From Paracoccaceae bacterium (GTDB lineage Bacteria; Pseudomonadota; Alphaproteobacteria; Rhodobacterales; Rhodobacteraceae), in NCBI GenBank assembly GCA_020832725.1, contig JAFIEC010000303.1, positions 1 through 6,980 of the forward strand: 6,980 bases of DNA, written 5' to 3'. The notes under the pieces were generated by a model, which made no database searches, was not told where the DNA came from, and saw only the letters and a list, made by a program, of their open reading frames with translations. A program made the translations under genes and the position numbers. The first letter of the stretch is position 1, and each line of letters opens with the position of its first letter. Positions 1 through 5,519 of this stretch are shown here, in pieces.

Positions 1-54
1 CTCGACCTCCTCGTAGGGTTCGCGATGATAGACAATCACCAGATCGCTGGGCAT
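1..54 (-). CDS. ggpS: Glucosylglycerol-phosphate synthase, N-terminal 18 residues (partial at window edge)
   Basis: Only the first 18 codons are inside the window; they read MPSDLVIVYHREPYEEVE. GgpS, a GT20-type glycosyltransferase related to trehalose-6-phosphate synthase, typically begins with a short beta strand followed by YHR-x-PY-D/E-E, as I recall for cyanobacterial GgpS. OtsA-type trehalose enzymes start differently (LVVVSNR). The family transfers glucose from ADP-glucose to sn-glycerol-3-phosphate, giving glucosylglycerol-phosphate, a precursor of a compatible solute; it is cytosolic. The start codon lies one base after the stop of the upstream phosphatase gene and has a perfect AGGAGG six bases upstream, so the start is well supported. 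The two genes ahead of it make the acceptor (gpsA) and remove the phosphate (HAD), which agrees with this call. The motif is short, so another GT20 glycosyltransferase remains possible. Confidence 0.78.
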   Translation of the reverse strand, partial: MPSDLVIVYHREPYEEVE

Positions 55-55
55 T

Positions 56-820
56 TCAGACCTCCTCGAATTCGGGGAACAGCCGTAGTGCCACAATGGC
101 CTCGATGATCCCGGCAGCGCCGATGGCGCTGGCTCTGTGCAGGTTGGGCCGGTCCTCCAGCTGCTCCAGAAGTTCAGGTTCCGAGCCGCCGACCGCCACC
201 GCGGGCAGGCCCTCGGCCAGCATGGAATGGTCGTTCATCGTATCGCCTGCCACAAGAACCCGGTTCGGGTCCAGCCCGAGGTGCCCGATCAGGCGGCGCA
301 CCGAGGGGCCCTTGCTGATGCCGCGGGGCAGCACATCGAAGAAGCGATCCGCCGACACCAGCGAATCGAGGCCCAGCCGCGCCACGATCTCGTGGGCGGA
401 TGGGTCAAAGCGGTAGGGAACCATGTCATAGCTGACGCGGTAGCGAAACGTGGTGGGCTGCAGGGTCAGGCCCGGATGCTCGTGGAGGGCCGCCCGCACA
501 CGTTGCCCGGCGTCGCCCCACCTGGCTGCGATCTCTTCCTCCAGCTCGGGTATCGGCGCGACGCCGTCCGCGCCCATGCGGGCGATGGTCGTGCCCACGT
601 CGCCGATCACATAGTCGGGGCGCGGCACGCCGCCGCGGCAAAGACCCTCGATGAACTCCGGGTCTCGTCCGGTCACGAACACCAGTCCGACGCGGTCACG
701 ATTGGCCTCGATCCAGGTATAGAGACGTCGGCGATCATATTCGCTGCCGCCGAGGAACGTGCCGTCAAGGTCGGTCGCCAGGGTGAAATGGCGCTCGGCA
801 AGGGGAGGGGTCATGTTCAT
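56..820 (-). CDS. HAD-superfamily phosphatase, probable glucosylglycerol-phosphate phosphatase
   Basis: A 254-residue cytosolic HAD phosphatase of the Cof/sucrose-phosphate-phosphatase type. Visible motifs: DLDGT at 17-21 (nucleophile D17, acid/base D19), FVTGRD at 48-53 (motif II T50), a PDYVIGDVGTTI stretch at 68-79 typical of sucrose-phosphate phosphatase relatives, K170 in the GISKG segment, and GDTMND at 192-197 (Mg-binding D193 and D197). All catalytic residues are present. The cap domain lies between motifs II and III. The ATG at 820 overlaps the gpsA stop as ATGA; a second in-frame ATG at 814 is an alternative, and neither has a clear Shine-Dalgarno, which suggests coupled translation. 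Lying between gpsA and ggpS, it most likely dephosphorylates glucosylglycerol-phosphate (a GgpP role); in Stenotrophomonas a phosphatase domain is fused to GgpS. Sucrose-phosphate or mannosyl-phosphoglycerate phosphatase are the alternatives from sequence alone. Confidence 0.88.
   Translation of the reverse strand: MNMTPPLAERHFTLATDLDGTFLGGSEYDRRRLYTWIEANRDRVGLVFVTGRDPEFIEGLCRGGVPRPDYVIGDVGTTIARMGADGVAPIPELEEEIAARWGDAGQRVRAALHEHPGLTLQPTTFRYRVSYDMVPYRFDPSAHEIVARLGLDSLVSADRFFDVLPRGISKGPSVRRLIGHLGLDPNRVLVAGDTMNDHSMLAEGLPAVAVGGSEPELLEQLEDRPNLHRASAIGAAGIIEAIVALRLFPEFEEV
61..66 (-). promoter_or_regulatory. Ribosome binding site of ggpS inside the phosphatase gene
   Basis: AGGAGG on the minus strand, six bases before the ggpS ATG at 54. 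It is encoded by the final Glu-Glu codons of the upstream HAD gene. The stop and next start read TGA-A-ATG, so translation of the two genes is probably coupled, but ggpS also has a full ribosome binding site of its own. Confidence 0.8.
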
Positions 821-1968
821 TGGCCAGGCCCCGCCATGGGATGGGCCAGCGTCATCGGAAGTCGGCCCTGTTCGTGCTGAATGGGCCGAGTCCACAGCGC
901 CGAGAAGGTCAGCTTGAGATCGGCCCCCTCGTGCAGGATGTCGTGGACCGCCTCGCAGATGGGCATGGAGATCTGCAACCGCCGCGCAAGATCCACGACC
1001 GATATGGCATTGACCTCGCCTTCGACCGTCACGGGCTGGCCGTCGAAACACGCCTCTCGCGCCCGTCCCTCGCCCAGCTGGACGCCCAGCGCCATGTTGC
1101 GCGATGTCTGGCTGGAGCAGGTGAGTGTCAGGTCTCCGACACCCGAGAGCCCGGCCACGGTATCGCGCCGACCGCCCAGCGCCTCGGCAAGGGACATCAT
1201 CTCGTCGAGGCCCCGGGCGATGAGTGCTGCACGTGTGTTCTCGGCGAATCCTGCGCCGGTCATCATGCCGCAGGCGATGGCGATCACGTTCTTGACCGCG
1301 CCGCCGATCTCCACGCCCACGAGGTCGTCGGAGATATAGGGGCGGAAATCCTCGGACCCCATGGACAGCGCGAGCCGTACCGCCGGGCTGTCATGAGGGG
1401 CCAGCCTGTCGGCATGGCTGAATTCGAAGGCGACGGTCGCGGCTGTGGGATGGCCAAGGGCTGTCTCATGGGCAAAGGTCGGCCCCGAGAGCGCGCCGAC
1501 GGGGTGGCCGGGCAGCACCTCCGCGACCACATGGGACAGAAGGGCCCCCGTCCCCCGCTCGATCCCCTTGGCGCACAGCGCAATGGGAATACCCTCGGGC
1601 ATATGGGGCCGCATCGCCTGGCCCATCGCGCGCAACGAGGTGGAAGGGGTGACCAGCAACACCGCATCCGCACGAAAGAGTGCCGCCGCCAGGTCGGTGG
1701 TCGCCGCAAGGCCGGAGGGAAGGAGGATGCCGGGCAGATAGCGCGGGTTCATGCTGTTGCGCCTGATTGCACGAATGAGGTCCGCATCGCGGCCCCAGAG
1801 TGTCACCTGACGGCCCGCCCTGCGCGCGACCGTGGCCAGGGCGGTGCCCCAGGAACCCGCGCCGATGACGCAGATGCGCTCATAGGGGAGGGCCCGGGGC
1901 CGATCACCTGCCGGGGCGCCGGGGTGCTGAGCCGTCTCGGCCCGAATATCTGGCGTGCGCATGTCCAT
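817..1968 (-). CDS. gpsA: NAD(P)H-dependent glycerol-3-phosphate dehydrogenase
   Basis: Reduces dihydroxyacetone phosphate to sn-glycerol-3-phosphate in the cytosol. The 383-residue product has the Rossmann motif GAGSWGTAL at 36-44, the CAKG lysine K134, SGPTFA at 161-166, GGAVKN with the catalytic lysine K226, and the GVGDLTLTCSS segment with D279, all standard for GpsA. The protein is about 30 residues longer at the N-terminus and about 15 at the C-terminus than typical GpsA. An ATG at 1962 is in frame and sits about eight bases from GAGAG, a better spacing than the ATG at 1968, so the real start may be 1962. It is the first gene of an operon with the phosphatase (ATGA overlap) and ggpS. 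The acceptor it makes is the substrate of GgpS, so this copy probably serves osmolyte synthesis. It could also be the only gpsA and feed phospholipid synthesis. Confidence 0.95.
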   Translation of the reverse strand: MDMRTPDIRAETAQHPGAPAGDRPRALPYERICVIGAGSWGTALATVARRAGRQVTLWGRDADLIRAIRRNSMNPRYLPGILLPSGLAATTDLAAALFRADAVLLVTPSTSLRAMGQAMRPHMPEGIPIALCAKGIERGTGALLSHVVAEVLPGHPVGALSGPTFAHETALGHPTAATVAFEFSHADRLAPHDSPAVRLALSMGSEDFRPYISDDLVGVEIGGAVKNVIAIACGMMTGAGFAENTRAALIARGLDEMMSLAEALGGRRDTVAGLSGVGDLTLTCSSQTSRNMALGVQLGEGRAREACFDGQPVTVEGEVNAISVVDLARRLQISMPICEAVHDILHEGADLKLTFSALWTRPIQHEQGRLPMTLAHPMAGPGQ

Positions 1969-1986
1969 GTCTCTCTATTGGCGCCG

Positions 1987-2004
1987 CGCGACCCGATGGT
2001 CGCG
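1987..2004 (-). promoter_or_regulatory. Hairpin in the gpsA 5' leader
   Basis: A perfect 7-bp inverted repeat, CGCGACC and GGTCGCG, around a 4-base loop. It lies between the predicted transcription start near 2041 and the gpsA ribosome binding region near 1970-1975. There is no T-run after it, so it is not an ordinary terminator. A second small hairpin (GGGC-AAGG-GCCC) can form just upstream. A role in message stability or translation is possible but not shown. Confidence 0.45.
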
Positions 2005-2047
2005 TCGCCCGGGCCCTTGCCCTCCATTGTTCCGTTGGATTGCCCTC

Positions 2048-2075
2048 AATATAGCATTCTGCGTGAGCATTGCAA
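2048..2075 (-). promoter_or_regulatory. Probable sigma70-type promoter of the gpsA-phosphatase-ggpS operon
   Basis: On the minus strand a -35 box TTGCAA (2075-2070) and a -10 box TATATT (2053-2048) are separated by 16 bases; the -10 is preceded by TGC, an extended -10 feature. Transcription would start near 2041, leaving a leader of about 70 bases before gpsA. The -35 lies inside the 8-base palindrome ATTGCAAT (2069-2076), which has a partly symmetric flank and could be an operator. Confidence 0.6.
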
Positions 2076-2140
2076 TTCCCGCATGACCGAACCGCTGGCT
2101 TTGCCTGCGCGGCACAGCGCATGCCTGTTTGGAAAGCGCC

Positions 2141-2178
2141 AAAATTGCATGTCTGCCCTGACATCGGGCAGCATGCGA
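2141..2178 (-). terminator. Terminator-like hairpin with short T-run, minus strand
   Basis: A long inverted repeat: GCATG plus a one-base bulge plus CTGCCC on one side, and GGGCAG followed directly by CATGC on the other, with a 7-base loop (TGACATC on the plus strand). That gives 11 base pairs, or 13 counting a G-U and an A-U at the foot (2145-2178). On the minus strand it is followed by AATTTT, the form of an intrinsic terminator. It lies about 235 bases beyond the lipoprotein stop at 2412 and upstream of the gpsA promoter, so it would insulate the osmolyte operon from read-through. On the plus strand no T-run follows. Confidence 0.55.
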
Positions 2179-2411
2179 CGCAGCCCACATATCCGTGTCC
2201 AGCCGCTATCCTTTTAGACGATATTGAAAATATTACATTTAATGCGTGGAGGGCTGCCGGAATCCCGATGCGAGTCCCGTCGCGGATGTCTTCGGCGCAG
2301 ATCGTCTGCCGGGTGGCGGGCGTTGCAGATCCGGCTGCAAATGCGGCATCGCAGCACCAAGCCATGCGTCCAGAGCAGGGCTTCTGTTGCCCGTGGAGGC
2401 TGTCGGCAGAC
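2179..2411. other. Non-coding stretch with an AT-rich island
   Basis: No convincing gene is seen. ORFs crossing it on both strands are low-complexity readings without recognisable domains and overlap neighbouring genes or the promoter. The notable feature is an abrupt AT-rich island at about 2215-2243 in otherwise GC-rich DNA, holding the small inverted repeat ATATT-GAA-AATAT (2222-2234). A weak 5-bp inverted repeat is at 2297-2309. The island could be a promoter or protein-binding region; I could not find well-spaced -35 and -10 boxes in it. Confidence 0.5.
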
Positions 2412-3029
2412 CTAGCGGAGCAGCGACTGCTGCTGCTGCCGGGCCAGAAGTGCGCGGTTGTCGGCGGGGCTGTCGTCGCGCAGCACACGTTCGGTCACGC
2501 CGGGCAATGCGGCGAAATCCTCGCGCAGGCGGTTGGGGAACCAGGTGCTGCCGATGCTCTCGAAGCCGGGAAGGCGACGCAAGACGCCCGATACGGCCAC
2601 AGCGCACATCGCATTCTGTACTGCACCGTGACCGCGCACGAGTGTCAGCGCCTGCTCGGCCAGTTCGGGTGACACGCGCAGTTCCGACAGCACCGTGTAG
2701 TGCGTCTCCCGCGTGTGATAGTCGAGATAGAAGTCGAGCAGTTGCGGGGTCATGCCATAGAGCACATCCCCCCGTTGCGGCGCGGACCGGTGCCACCACG
2801 TTCCGGCCGGATCGAAGATCACACGTTGCGAGCCGTTCACGATCAGCGCCGAATGTGCCCCGTCGCCCGAGCGGGTGTTGACCACCGTCACCAGTGTCAG
2901 GCTGGCGGGCGACGGGTCGCGCCATGATGCGGCAAGAACGGTGGCCTCTGCGGCCACGTCGCGATTTGAGCCGCAAGCAGATACGACCGCAGCCAGAATC
3001 ACCAGCATCACGATACGTATCAGCCGCAT
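2412..3029 (-). CDS. Putative outer-membrane lipoprotein with permuted papain-like (NlpC/P60-type) layout
   Basis: A 205-residue protein of no firmly recognised family. The N-terminus is a lipoprotein signal: a hydrophobic stretch at about 3-16 and a lipobox VSAC, with the lipid-modified cysteine C19. The next residues are Gly-Ser, with no Asp at +2, so outer-membrane sorting is expected. The mature part has GAHSALIV (H59) followed by VIFDPAGTW, and later NAMCAVAV (C142). A His before the Cys, with H-S-A-L-I and a D-P-x-G-x-W segment, resembles circularly permuted papain-fold proteins such as YiiX/YaeF, suggesting a periplasmic thiol hydrolase or amidase. This is inference from motif order. 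The start has GGAGG six bases upstream. It lies 27 bases after the cytochrome oxidase subunit IV gene on the same strand and is probably co-transcribed. A Gln-rich tail (198-201) ends the protein. Confidence 0.8.
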   Translation of the reverse strand: MRLIRIVMLVILAAVVSACGSNRDVAAEATVLAASWRDPSPASLTLVTVVNTRSGDGAHSALIVNGSQRVIFDPAGTWWHRSAPQRGDVLYGMTPQLLDFYLDYHTRETHYTVLSELRVSPELAEQALTLVRGHGAVQNAMCAVAVSGVLRRLPGFESIGSTWFPNRLREDFAALPGVTERVLRDDSPADNRALLARQQQQSLLR

Positions 3030-3057
3030 GGCGGGCCTCCGTTGGGCAGCGCCCGCC
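3030..3057 (-). promoter_or_regulatory. Intergenic hairpin holding the lipoprotein ribosome binding site
   Basis: A perfect 7-bp stem (GGCGGGC / GCCCGCC, 3051-3057 with 3030-3036) with a 14-base loop fills the gap between the subunit IV stop codon and the lipoprotein ATG. The GGAGG ribosome binding site (3036-3040) lies mostly in the loop and touches the stem. A ribosome finishing the upstream gene would open it, so translational coupling is plausible. No T-run follows on either strand. Confidence 0.5.
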
Positions 3058-3191
3058 TAGCTGTTGAAGATCGCGAGAAAGATCAGGATGCCGATGGAGA
3101 TCGCTGCAGTCCAGATCGAGAAGCGGATGAAACCCGCAAAGACCTTTTCCTGCTCAGAGGTGTCCATTTCGCCATGCTTGTGCTCTGCCAT
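3057..3191 (-). CDS. ctaH: aa3-type cytochrome c oxidase subunit IV
   Basis: A 44-residue protein beginning MAEHKHGEMDTSEQEKVFAG, followed by one transmembrane helix (about residues 22-42) and ending IFNS. The HKHGEMD motif, the FAGFI segment and the single C-terminal helix match the small bacterial subunit IV of aa3-type cytochrome c oxidase described in Paracoccus denitrificans (about 50 residues, gene ctaH). It sits in the inner membrane as an accessory subunit of the terminal oxidase; deletion in Paracoccus was reported to have little effect on activity. The ATG at 3191 is preceded by GAGGA at suitable spacing. The main oxidase genes are not in the window, which is usual for this subunit. 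The gene lies between the MBL hydrolase (94 bases upstream) and the lipoprotein (27 bases downstream), all on the minus strand. Confidence 0.92.
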   Translation of the reverse strand: MAEHKHGEMDTSEQEKVFAGFIRFSIWTAAISIGILIFLAIFNS

Positions 3192-3285
3192 CTTGTCCTC
3201 ACGCCGGTCGTTCAGCCGCATATCGCTTAGCGTGAAATGCAGGGGCTGTCACCCTCTTGCGACACCGCGCACGGGTGGCTGTCCC

Positions 3286-4326
3286 TCAGGTGCTGCGCCA
3301 CAGATACGCGCCGTCGGGATCGACCTCGCGGGTTGCCCGGCCTGCCAGCCACAGGTGGTTGAGATGGGCAACCGATTCCGCCAGTGCCATCCCGAACAGC
3401 GGCTCGCTGATCTCGCGCTTGAACAGGATGCCAAAGCACTCCGTCGCCCGGCGCGGCTGGCCCAGGTGCTCCACCAGCCGCTCCAGCGCGCCGTAATGGT
3501 TCTCGGCCAGCTGGCTGAGCCGTGTCGGCAGGCCCGTGTAGGGAACCTTGTGCCCCGGCAGCACAAGCTGATCTTCGTCCGCGAAGCGCGCAAGCCGCCC
3601 GCAGGAGGCAAGCCATTCCGCCAGAGGGTCGCCATCGGGCTCGGTGGCGAAGACCCCGATATTGGGAGAGATCGATGGCAGCAACTGGTCTCCGCCCAGG
3701 ACGATCGGCGCATCGAGACACCACAGCGTCGCGTGTTCGGGGGCGTGTCCGTTGCCCATCCTGACCTCCCAGCGGCGCCCGCCCGCCTTGAGGATCTCGC
3801 CTTCGGCGATCCGCCGGTAACCAAGCGGCATCGGGGCCACGACGTCGGCAAAGTTGAAGGGGCGTTCCTCGGCCTTGCGGGCCAGCATCTCGGCAGAGGC
3901 ACCGCCCCGGCGCAGAAAGGTCAGGTTGCGCGGATCGGGACGCTCCTGCGTATCGAGGACGAGCATGCGCGCAAACAGCCAGGCGGTGCGCGGGCTCCAC
4001 AATTCGGCCCCATGCTCGGACTGGAGCCATCCCGCGAGTCCCACGTGGTCGGGGTGGTGGTGGGTCACGATGACCCGGGTCACGGGGCGTCCTTCCAGCG
4101 GTCCCTGCATGATCTCGCCCAGAAGCGTGCGGCCCGCGCGTGTGTTCATGCCGGCATCGATCAGCGTCCAGCCCGTGTCCTCGCGCAGGGCGTAGATGTT
4201 GACATGATCCAGCGCCATGGGCAGCGGCAGGCGAAACCACAATATGCCCTCGGCGATCTCGATGGTTTCGATCCCTTCGGGAGGGGTCTCGACCGGATAG
4301 CGGATGCTGCGCGTGTGGTCTTCCAT
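3286..4326 (-). CDS. MBL-fold metallo-hydrolase with C-terminal helical (winged-helix-like) domain
   Basis: A 346-residue metallo-beta-lactamase-fold hydrolase. Metal ligands seen: THHHPDH at 88-94 (H89, H91, D93, H94), H194 in GNGHAPEH, D213 in GGDQLLP and H259 in LPGHKVPY, a complete dinuclear zinc set. The remaining C-terminal part (about 270-346) fits the small helical domain found in LACTB2-like MBL proteins. There is no signal peptide, so it is probably cytosolic; its substrate cannot be told from sequence. The frame stays open back to a TTG at 4479, but the extension is Pro/Ser-rich and the family normally begins just before I-R-Y-P-V-E-T-P-P, so ATG 4326 is chosen. That ATG has no Shine-Dalgarno and lies four bases after the stop of a 28-codon leader ORF, suggesting coupled translation. 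It is divergent from the threonylcarbamoyl-AMP synthase gene. Confidence 0.9.
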   Translation of the reverse strand: MEDHTRSIRYPVETPPEGIETIEIAEGILWFRLPLPMALDHVNIYALREDTGWTLIDAGMNTRAGRTLLGEIMQGPLEGRPVTRVIVTHHHPDHVGLAGWLQSEHGAELWSPRTAWLFARMLVLDTQERPDPRNLTFLRRGGASAEMLARKAEERPFNFADVVAPMPLGYRRIAEGEILKAGGRRWEVRMGNGHAPEHATLWCLDAPIVLGGDQLLPSISPNIGVFATEPDGDPLAEWLASCGRLARFADEDQLVLPGHKVPYTGLPTRLSQLAENHYGALERLVEHLGQPRRATECFGILFKREISEPLFGMALAESVAHLNHLWLAGRATREVDPDGAYLWRST

Positions 4327-4330
4327 CCGG

Positions 4331-4417
4331 TCAGGCCGCAGGGTGCGCGCAGACGGGCCGGTGCCGAAGCCGTCGGGAGCGGGACCGGATCGCGAAGACC
4401 GAAGCTTGAGAGGCCAT
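4331..4417 (-). CDS. Possible 28-residue Arg-rich leader peptide upstream of the MBL gene
   Basis: A short ORF beginning MASQASVF and ending CAHPAA, with six arginines between residues 11 and 20 (RSRSRRLRHR). Its ATG is preceded by a perfect AGGAGG (4427-4422) with four bases of spacing, the best ribosome binding site near here, while the MBL start lacks one. Its TGA ends four bases before the MBL ATG, a layout typical of translationally coupled leader ORFs. I recognise no family. The Arg-rich run ahead of Pro and Cys could slow ribosomes, but this is inference. The stretch could also be a chance ORF in GC-rich DNA, or the site of an undetected frameshift giving an extended MBL N-terminus. 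Confidence 0.45.
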   Translation of the reverse strand: MASQASVFAIRSRSRRLRHRPVCAHPAA

Positions 4418-4450
4418 GAGCCCTCCTGTCGGGATGCCGAACTCGCCCCG

Positions 4451-4479
4451 GGTGTAGGGGCTGGCTCTGGATTAGGCAA
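4451..4479 (-). promoter_or_regulatory. Weak candidate promoter for the leader ORF and MBL gene
   Basis: On the minus strand TTGCCT (4479-4474) and TACACC (4456-4451) are separated by 17 bases. The -35 matches four of six consensus bases and the -10 three of six. The start would be near 4444, about 27 bases before the leader ORF ATG, so its ribosome binding site would fall inside the transcript. The match is weak. Confidence 0.28.
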
Positions 4480-4507
4480 CCGCAGGGGTGTTAAGTCGCC
4501 GTGTCAT

Positions 4508-4512
4508 GGAGG
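4508..4512 (+). promoter_or_regulatory. Ribosome binding site that decides the start of the threonylcarbamoyl-AMP synthase gene
   Basis: GGAGG five bases before the GTG at 4518. The upstream ATG at 4506 and GTG at 4488 lack a Shine-Dalgarno, and the ATG overlaps this one, so GTG 4518 is the favoured start. Confidence 0.65.
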
Positions 4513-4517
4513 GGGAT

Positions 4518-5519
4518 GTGACAGCCACGCCCGACACCAGCGCGCAGAGCGCAACCGCGACCGAGCGTCTTTCGCCCGATCACACCGGTATTGCCCGGGC
4601 GGTGGAGATATGGCGGGCGGGCGGGCGCGTGGCCTTTCCCACCGAAACGGTCTATGGCCTTGGTGCCGACGCACGCCAGGGCCGGGCGGTGGCCGGGATC
4701 TACGCGGCAAAGGGGCGTCCTGCGTTCAATCCGCTGATCGTGCATGTCGCAGGGCTGGCGCAGGCCCGTGATCTGGCGCTCTTCGACCCGCAGGCCGAGG
4801 CGCTGGCCCGCGCCTTCTGGCCCGGCCCGCTGTCGCTTGTCCTTCCCCGCCGGGCGGGCTGCGGGCTGTCGGATCTGGTCTCGGCGGGTCTGCCTGACGT
4901 GGCGCTGCGGGTGCCGGCCCATCCTCTGGCCCGGCAGCTGCTGGCGGCCTTCGGAGGACCGGTCGCGGCGCCTTCGGCCAATCCCTCGGGCCGCATCAGC
5001 CCGACCACCGCCGCGCATGTCCTGACGGCGCTCGAAGGCCGGATCGAGGCGGTGATCGATGGCGGGCCATGTTCCTGTGGCCTGGAATCGACGATTCTGG
5101 GGCGCGGGCCCGATGGCCGGTGGCGGATCCTGCGGCCCGGGGCGGTGACCGATGCGGATGTGGCCCGCATCCTGGGGTATCTGCCCGCCCCGCAAGAGGG
5201 GACAGCGCCGGACGCGCCGCGCGCGCCGGGCATGATGGCCAGCCACTACGCACCCGAGGCGCGGCTGCGGCTGGGGGTCGGCATGGCCCGGTCGGGGGCG
5301 GTGCATCTGGGCTTCGGGCCGCCCGTGCCGGGCGAGGCGCTGAACCTGTCGCCGAGCGCGGATCTGGCCGAGGCTGCGGCCAACCTGTTTGCGATGCTGC
5401 ACGAGGCCGATCGACGCGCCCGAACGGCGGGGGGCATCATTTCCGTCGCACCCATCCCCGAGATGGGGCTGGGACTTGCGATCAACGACAGGCTGCGCCG
5501 CGCGGCAGCGCCGCGCTGA
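4518..5519 (+). CDS. L-threonylcarbamoyladenylate synthase (Sua5/YwlC/TsaC family)
   Basis: Catalyses formation of L-threonylcarbamoyl-AMP from threonine, bicarbonate and ATP, the first step of the t6A37 modification of ANN-decoding tRNAs. Counting from the GTG start (333 residues), the YrdC-like domain covers about 20-215: FPTETVYGLGA at 40-50, KGRPAFNPL at 65-73, WPGPLSLVL at 101-109, APSANPSGR at 151-159, GLESTI at 188-193 and ILRPGAV at 204-210. A linker leads to PGMMASHYAP (237-246), which opens the C-terminal Sua5 domain, so this is the long Sua5 form rather than short TsaC. All landmark motifs are intact. Earlier in-frame starts at 4488 (GTG) and 4506 (ATG) would add 10 or 4 residues but lack a ribosome binding site. 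It is divergent from the MBL gene and converges on yqgE/algH with 12 bases between stop codons. Confidence 0.95.
   Translation: MTATPDTSAQSATATERLSPDHTGIARAVEIWRAGGRVAFPTETVYGLGADARQGRAVAGIYAAKGRPAFNPLIVHVAGLAQARDLALFDPQAEALARAFWPGPLSLVLPRRAGCGLSDLVSAGLPDVALRVPAHPLARQLLAAFGGPVAAPSANPSGRISPTTAAHVLTALEGRIEAVIDGGPCSCGLESTILGRGPDGRWRILRPGAVTDADVARILGYLPAPQEGTAPDAPRAPGMMASHYAPEARLRLGVGMARSGAVHLGFGPPVPGEALNLSPSADLAEAAANLFAMLHEADRRARTAGGIISVAPIPEMGLGLAINDRLRRAAAPR

Noticed and set aside
137..880. Plus-strand ORF of 247 codons opposite the HAD phosphatase
   Set aside because: Antisense of a gene with all HAD motifs; GC-rich DNA often leaves this frame open.
1803..2027. Upstream ORF starting at 2027 that overlaps the gpsA start out of frame
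   Set aside because: Only a weak GGA precedes it and the product is low complexity; it could be translated but nothing beyond an open frame supports it.
820..2217. Long plus-strand ORF of 465 codons opposite gpsA
   Set aside because: It is the antisense shadow of gpsA, which has complete family motifs; its own translation shows no recognisable domain and is low in complexity.
1904..2488. Minus-strand ORF of 194 codons across the non-coding stretch
   Set aside because: It overlaps gpsA, the promoter, the terminator-like hairpin and the lipoprotein 3' end, has no ribosome binding site I could support, and shows a Cys/Ala-rich composition with no domain.
2070..2672. Plus-strand ORF of 200 codons opposite the lipoprotein 3' end
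   Set aside because: No start signal or domain, and the opposite-strand lipoprotein has a lipobox, a good ribosome binding site and a conserved-looking His/Cys layout.
3192..3285. Promoter for the oxidase subunit IV gene
   Set aside because: GTGACA has a correctly spaced partner only in TAAGCG, which matches two of six -10 bases; too weak to list.
4327..4479. N-terminal extension of the MBL protein from a TTG at 4479
   Set aside because: No Shine-Dalgarno, Pro/Ser-rich sequence unlike the family, and the conserved N-terminus begins at ATG 4326.
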